A DNA stretch of 64,000 bases from assembly GCA_019614645.1 (NCBI GenBank), contig JABWDB010000008.1, forward strand, positions 10,106,001 to 10,170,000, given 5' to 3'. Below, piece by piece: positions 57,760 through 64,000 of the stretch (its first letter is position 1; each line of letters begins with the position of its first letter). The DNA comes from Stratiolaelaps scimitus (lineage: Eukaryota; Arthropoda; Arachnida; Mesostigmata; Laelapidae). The position numbers were made by a program, and so were the translations under genes. The notes under the pieces were generated by a model that did no database searches, was not told where the DNA came from, and worked only from the letters and a program-made list of their open reading frames with translations.

Positions 57760-60005
57760 CCTAACGAATAATCTTCTTCACGCTTCATGGAAGCGGCCTT
57801 GTAAGGAAGAAGGGCATTATGCAAGGCCTTTTGGATGATGACGACGAGTACGACACTTTGGCTCAGCTTCTATGTTCTAGGCTGTTGGCTGTACGTGCTG
57901 CAGCAGACACCCAGTAGCAGTAAGTACTAAGAAAGTACTCAACTACCAGGGGCTACAGGCAGCCAATAGTGCCTATATGGCTACATGATGGGATAGACGG
58001 AGACGCCGAAAAAGATGCCACTATGAAATGCTGGAATATACGCAGACACTCTTACCTCGCTTCCTGCTATGTTACACAATGTCAGTGTTACAGCAAGAGC
58101 CCGATCTATCGGTGGGGGGAGGACGCATCGACCTGTATGGAGGTCCATGCGTACCTCCGCGATAGATTCATGCAGTAGATTGAGAGAATATGGAGCACTT
58201 TAGAGAACATAGAGAAAATTATTATAGTATGATAATGTTCATAGTATTTGGTAACTATAGGCACCCATGAGGAAGCACGGCTTCTATCTCGATATGGTCC
58301 ACACCATACTGAGGCAGCGGACTTTGCCAACCCACCGCATCTCGAGTTCGGACCTGTTCAGTTCGAAGCCCTCTAACTTAGCTCTGTCACACTGTTACAC
58401 TATCTCGTCACTCTGCTGCGCTGTTGTCATTGCTGTTCCATTCCAGTTATCTCATTTCAATTGTTTGCCATTAACAGATTTTAGTTGGTTCGCTCTATCG
58501 TTCTCGTCATCTCATTAGCTTACTGTCATTGTATAACCCCACTTTCCTGTTCGCATTGCAACCGCTAATCTTTCATCTTGTGAAATTACCTCACCTCTAC
58601 TGAATAGCTCGCACGCAACACATCGCAAGGACATTTGCAGGAGGTAGGATTTATGTTGTCTATTGCAAAGGGTAGAAATAATCGCGATGCCTATAACCTC
58701 GACAGGATGCAACCAATATATCGCAAACATATCTACATACGAGACATATTTATGAGCAATGTGAAATTTCTCTAAGTTGAGATTTAAATAGAATTTTTTT
58801 TTCCCTAGACTAATTCAAGACTTGTCCGATAATCAGGTTTTCTACCGCCAACTACCAGACCATTGATCATCGGGGTGCGATTTGCTGTTGAGATTTCGGG
58901 CAGATCGTGAGCAGAGATGGCACTGCAGCGGAGCGAGCTTCGAGATTGGTGAACTTCAAGCCTAGGAAACTAGGGTCCCACCAGGGGGAAGGGTCTGGAC
59001 ATGAAGGGGCTATTTGCCCATAGATTGCTTCTCAGGCGTTCCCTGCCCCCTAGGCCTGTCAATTCTAGCAGAGCCTCTGAGGATCTGACAACTCAACGTC
59101 GTTCCCTTTAATTCTATCTCTCTAGCTCATCTCCCTCTGTCCTTAAAAATCAGACGAAAGTCCTTTGCCGAGGAATCCCCCTCCGCAAACTCAGATTCAG
59201 GCGACGTCAAGAACCGCGATATCTCGATGCATATATAATTGTTTGAACTTAGAATGAAGTCAGAGTCCTCTCCCCACAACTGGGGTATGACGTTATAAGT
59301 TGCTGCGGTACTATTGCCTTTTTTCTATCGAATACTTCTCAAAAAGTTTAAAGCAAGACAGCACGCATTAATGTCTATGTGGCTCATCGACAGCTTGCGA
59401 AGTATGATATTTGCTAAGATACACTATGTTTCAACATTTGATTTTATTTCTTAAAGGAGTATCTAGCACATGGTCTCTGTTCGCCGAATCGTAACACGGA
59501 AATTTCACAAAAATAAGCCGAATTTCATCTTGGACACAGTGATTGCATGACGGATGGAGGCATACAAATAATCTAAGAGGTAGGTCCAGGTATTAGTACG
59601 CCTGAAAAAAATGCTCCTGGGATTTAGCAATATGTGGAAGTCAGGGGATTCGTGGAATCTCTAAGGAAGTTCGTTTATATCTGTAGTTGAGGTTATAAGA
59701 ACTAATTGCAGAGTATTTGAATGGGAGCCACATTACAAGTATAAAGTTGCACTATTGTTTCACCTCGTTAGAAATACAAATACCTAAATTCGGAAGCTCA
59801 CTGTACTCCACAGTTTATTGCTGATGGCGACCAGACGCCTGTTGGAGGATACTGACCAACTAGCTTGTGTTCGTTGCAGTCTCGACTTAGATTATTATTA
59901 TTATTCTTTCTGGTCGAGCTGCAATGATGTGTATCATGCGTGTGTGTATATATATATCTACCCTAGGCCGAACTGAAGTAGAGTGTAGTGCGGTAACTAC
60001 TGATT
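57760..60005. other. Non-coding stretch, nothing recognised
   Basis: Few open frames, several stop-rich AT-leaning parts and a short ATT run near 59888-59904. No gene is supported. Confidence 0.45.
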
Positions 60006-60009
60006 TTCC

Positions 60010-60075
60010 TGTATTCCCAGCAGTGGCCCTGCAAAGCAACGACGCGTGGTTCGAGTCCTGGTCGTGTATCGTCCA
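60010..60075 (+). mobile_element. tRNA-like SINE fragment
   Basis: AGCAGTGGCCCTGCAAAGC is followed by AACGACGCG and a B box, GGTTCGAGTCC, at about 60050-60060. The order and spacing match the minus-strand element at 54447-54515 (TTGCAA, then ACG, then B box), so the two may belong to one family. The tail was not defined. Confidence 0.4.
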
Positions 60076-60079
60076 AGTT

Positions 60080-62770
60080 TTAAGAAATCAGAATATCTAA
60101 TGTCATCAAGATATCCCCGTTAAAAACATATCAGTATTATTACGCAGCTCCCAAAGTATGAGTTTTGAAAGTTTTAGAAAATATAATGGTTAGCCAGGAA
60201 AAGGAGGGCCGAATGAAAACAGTAGATGGATCACATGCAAAGGCATGGCGAACCTTCGAGGAGCAGCCAAGCTTGGTATGCATATATGGTTTTCAGCCCA
60301 TTGTGACGGGGGTGGTTTTCATCTGATTAAAACGGTCCGCCTGCTCTCAACGAACCCATCAACGCTTGCGCATACCGCTCACAGAGGTTTCATGCAGTCA
60401 CATTTCTGTTAGACATAACAACAACGAAGCTGGGTTGTTCGGACTGCATGGCCGGCAATATTTGGATTTTGTACAATTTTAGATCACACAGCGTATCCAC
60501 AAGGCACGACTGTTAAATTCATTGGGCAGACAGCTGCTGCTTTCTTGGCCTGAGTTCGCATTTCGCTCCACATTTCAATTCATTTAATTCTCTCAGGTAA
60601 GCTCATTGGGTCGATTTTTCGATTTTTAGACCTCGGAGTTGCGGCCGCACACAGAGAGCTAGCCAGCAAAGTACAGTCACGTTGAGTCATGTTGAAATGT
60701 GTTCTCAGGGTAGCTAAGGACCAGGCTCAATTGACTAACATTTTTACTCATATGGCCTCAGCGAGTGTAAGTCGACATTCGCAACCACCAGAACGTCATG
60801 CTTGGTTGACGGGGGCATGGTGAGTTTCTTCAGTTGAGGTAGACAAAGCGTTGCGTCCAGTGAATATGGCGAGCATGGAAGGTTAGCAAAATGCGACAAT
60901 AACGACAATAGACGAGAACAAATGCCACAACAAATGGGGCACGGACACGTCGGCATAGAACAAGCTAACAATCAGACGAGGAGAAGCGTACTCCCTGACG
61001 ATGGCATTGCAAAATCTCTCGCCGAACGGTACATGTAATTATTATAGAACCATTGACATTCTGCATACCGTGAATCGCTCGTAGGCGGTGAACGAAGAAG
61101 GCAAATACAATATTTGAATGATACGGCCGCGACATTTGATGGAAGACACTGCTCAACCATCTGACATATCGTCATCAATATTCAATACAGTATTCAAGAC
61201 AGATAGAACGAGACTATCCCAGATCGGTCCAGCCAGGAACAGTGGATTCTCAAGAGATCGCCACCCCGCGCCGCCATAGCCGCCAGCGCTACTGCTTCTG
61301 CTGCTACAGTGAACTTGGGCTCGAATGTGTCTTCCGTCTCTCTCTGTCTCTCTCGCTCTGTCCTCGGGGCATGGCAACGAGCACCAAGCGGCATCATATT
61401 ATACATCCATACTGTAGGGGTGGGAGGTGGGGGCTGAGGGCGGACTCCTATGCGTTGCTTCCCGACTACATCAAGACGTATATATTTACATAACTCTGTG
61501 TTTTTACTTCGCTGCTGCCCCCTGGTTGTTGCTGCTGCTGCTGCTTCTGTTTCTCGTCCTCGACTCGGTACTGACAGACAGTGGCAACAGTAGCGGCAAC
61601 GACTGCAGCGACAGGCTCCCACGAGCTCATCCACTTATTGTGACTCAGGCGACATACGTTATACATGCACAATATTTGGAGCTTGTCGAGATTCGAGCTA
61701 CCGTGACGTCGGATTTGAACGATAGCTGGGAAATGTGGGCTGTTGCAATACTGACTTAGCTGGCAGGAACGTTTTTTCTTTCGTTTGCATCTACCCCATC
61801 ACTGGTACAACTACTAAAGCAATGTTTTCTCTAGATAACTCTCACCTTCTGTTATGGATTCGATTGAGTCATGGTAGCCCCATTACGAGACTGGCATTTC
61901 CACTTCGAACACCAGCCCAGATCGGTATTACTGGATGTAGCTGGCTTTTCTCCGGCATGCATTTTAATATGTGAGAGGACAAGTTCAGCGCACATCCGTG
62001 ACATTTGCGAATTCGGATCTGCTCTCCGGCCCCCATGACAGCTCACCACTCACTATTAATCCTATCCCTGCTTGTAATGAATCGCGTTACGTTGTCTTCG
62101 AATGCTGGGTCATGAGCGCCATGTTTATCCGAAAAAGCAGTTGGATACGCAGCACATTTGCTCGCTATATTGCGTAGAGTATGACACCACTTATTATATT
62201 ATCTATACGTTGAGATCATGGTGATGGTAGCGGCACGGCTAACGTTGGACGTCGCGCCGAAGTTGACCATTGATTTCCCATCGAAAACCACACGTGTATC
62301 ATGCATAAGATGATATGCATGGTTTGATTGCCGAAACTAGTGTTTTACTTTTCGCAGCATCGCTTAGTCTGGACATGTATCTTATATCTATAATAATAAT
62401 AATAATAATAAGGGTCATCACCAGAGATCCGACGATGTGGTTTCAATCGGAGAAACCTGTTGGCCATATGCTCATTGAATCACCGGGGAAAAGCAACCGA
62501 GTAAAGTGAAATTGATCTGGTGCTGGTCGCGAAACAGGAACAGGTCCGTCGTTGATATCTGTACTTCGAAGCTATTTTTATCCTATGTTACGTTGTCTCC
62601 GACTAGAGGACAAAATGGACCCTTGAGGCGTCGACTTAATCCCGACGAATGCTGACGCCGAGCTTGAACTGACAACTGATGGCACCAGGTGACAGTTTGG
62701 AATTGGTCGTTCAACCAATCACGGGTAATCCCTTGCCGCGATGTATGTGTGTTGGCTTCGCTTTTTTTGA
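60080..62770. other. Non-coding stretch with CTG and AAT repeats
   Basis: CTG repeats lie near 61530-61548 and AAT repeats at 62390-62411. No exon is supported; the 146-codon minus-strand frame at 61634-61194 has no motif. Confidence 0.4.
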
Positions 62771-62829
62771 ATGTATGGTAACGCTCGAGGCTGGCTGCAG
62801 GTCGCTCGCTCTTGATCGCTCTCGCGAAA

Positions 62830-62955
62830 AAGCAACCAGACTTCGTCGTGTGAACTGACCCTGACGAAAGTTAGTTCGTGCGACCTGGATAGAGTGTTAG
62901 CAGTGGGCCAACAAGACGAAAAGATTAAAGCCGACTGCCCCCGCCGCCGCCGCTG
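62830..62955 (+). promoter_or_regulatory. Possible 5' UTR exon ending in a strong donor
   Basis: A GC-rich block without ATG ends in GCCGCTG/GTGAGC, a strong donor (GT at 62956-62957). Beyond it lie a GGCTC tandem repeat (63001-63017) and a 15-codon ATG frame at 63039. This looks like a promoter-proximal non-coding exon of a gene continuing to the right. The transcription start is not defined. Confidence 0.25.
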
Positions 62956-63119
62956 GTGAGCCTACTTAAAGTCGCGACCTCGCCTCGACTCGGCGACCCC
63001 GGCTCGGCTCGGCTCGGACCGACAAAAAGACACAGCCATGACGAAGAATTCGTGCAGCGATGAAAACATTCTATTGGAATCTCTTTCGTAACGTCAGCAG
63101 TAGCGGCGATTTGAAGGCG

Positions 63120-64000
63120 GAAGCGCAGGAGATATTTGAGACTGCCATCCCAATTCTAGGCAGACGGTGGCTTCTCCTGGCGCTGTGACGTCGCACCGGA
63201 AGGTCCAAACTAAGTCAGGTCCACTGCACAATATTGGTGCTAGCGAGTGACCATAACGACACTGTAAGGAAGCTGCCGATTTTGACCACGCACTTCACTA
63301 GGCGTTGCGAACAGCAAAGCCATGTACGGCGACAAGCTGGGTATAGATAAAGCAAAAAATGATTGGGTGTTCCTTATAACGACACCCGTCATGCTGCCCG
63401 TTGCTACCTTGTCAATTGAGGATATTTGAAATGGTTCTTTGTACACCGCTACTATTTCTAGCTACCAAACAGGACGATTTTTAAGTGCGCCCGAGTAATC
63501 AAAATTCGGTCCCATGCTCAGCAACTTATCATTAGAATACGTTTATGTAAAAATTAAACTTTGAACGTGTTTGTTGTCTTGCGCAGTGAGTCACTATTTT
63601 CTCTGCTCGGCCTAAGGCAGTACCTGCTTAGGTCGATGTTTGTATTTCGCTTCACGAATCTGCGCCTATCTCATAAGGCCCACTCATCTAACCACAAGGT
63701 GTATTCGCAGTAGTCTATAGTAGATTCATTCTACTCGTACACGTTTCTAAATACTTTCCATCTTTCGCGAAACGTTTGTCGACTTCTGCACTATGCTGGG
63801 TGCGAACGCGCTGTATTGGAATTGTGAACTACGCATAATTCCAATCTTCCGGCCGACAGTTAGTAATGTCCTGTATATTAGAGAACGCATTCATCAGCCA
63901 CTGTATTGATTCGGCAGAGGTTGGGGCCGGGAGGGCAAGTGGCTTTCTAGATTAACCGTAACGCACCGACAATGCGTCCGATGCTCTAGACTGACAGGTA
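63120..64000. other. Non-coding stretch, nothing recognised
   Basis: No gene, repeat family or RNA was recognised to the end of the window. Confidence 0.4.

Noticed and set aside
60010..60075. Functional tRNA gene
   Set aside because: A B box is present but the acceptor stem and a normal D arm cannot be formed; it fits a SINE head better.

Overview
This window looks like intron-rich, gene-poor nuclear DNA from an animal, most likely an arthropod. The evidence is two non-LTR retrotransposons (LINEs) with arthropod-type three-knuckle gag and endonuclease/reverse transcriptase proteins, tRNA-derived SINE-like sequences, a mariner transposase relic, dense microsatellites, and candidate exons with GT/AG borders. 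Nothing is bacterial: there are no operons, no ribosome binding sites and no CRISPR. I could not identify the species; a mite or tick would fit but is not shown.

The only long, unambiguous coding regions belong to mobile elements. From about 15.98 to 10.98 kb (minus strand) lies an apparently complete LINE. Its ORF1 (gag with three zinc knuckles) ends two bases before the ATG of ORF2 (endonuclease plus reverse transcriptase), and both frames are open. From about 52.37 to 54.45 kb (plus strand) lies a 5'-truncated LINE of a different family. Both elements end in AATAAA followed by a TTGTA-type pentanucleotide tail. Decayed pieces include a reverse transcriptase relic near 16.5 kb and a mariner relic near 17.2 kb.

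The most novel-looking signal is a very small retroposon of about 80 bp. It occurs at least five times (2.2, 6.6, 29.7, 52.0 and 52.35 kb). Two full copies are flanked by 14-bp and 9-bp direct repeats at equivalent borders, and a third is 5'-truncated and flanked by an 11-bp imperfect direct repeat. It has no poly-A tail longer than a few bases and carries a conserved 3' hairpin. A foldback element with arms of about 185 bp sits at 27.77-28.26 kb, and several perfect hairpins with 6-base loops are present.

Host genes are visible only as short candidate exons. The best are a signal-peptide exon at 28.58-28.79 kb and a terminal exon at 50.62-50.93 kb, both on the minus strand. Weaker candidates lie at 7.35, 29.4, 30.5, 46.7, 48.7, 55.9 and 56.1 kb. 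About ten GC-rich islands with GA/CT tracts (for example 31, 35, 38, 43-45, 57 and 63 kb) may be promoters or 5' UTRs. The many overlapping open frames in them look like stop-poor DNA rather than genes. The rest is AT-leaning intergenic or intronic sequence with microsatellites.
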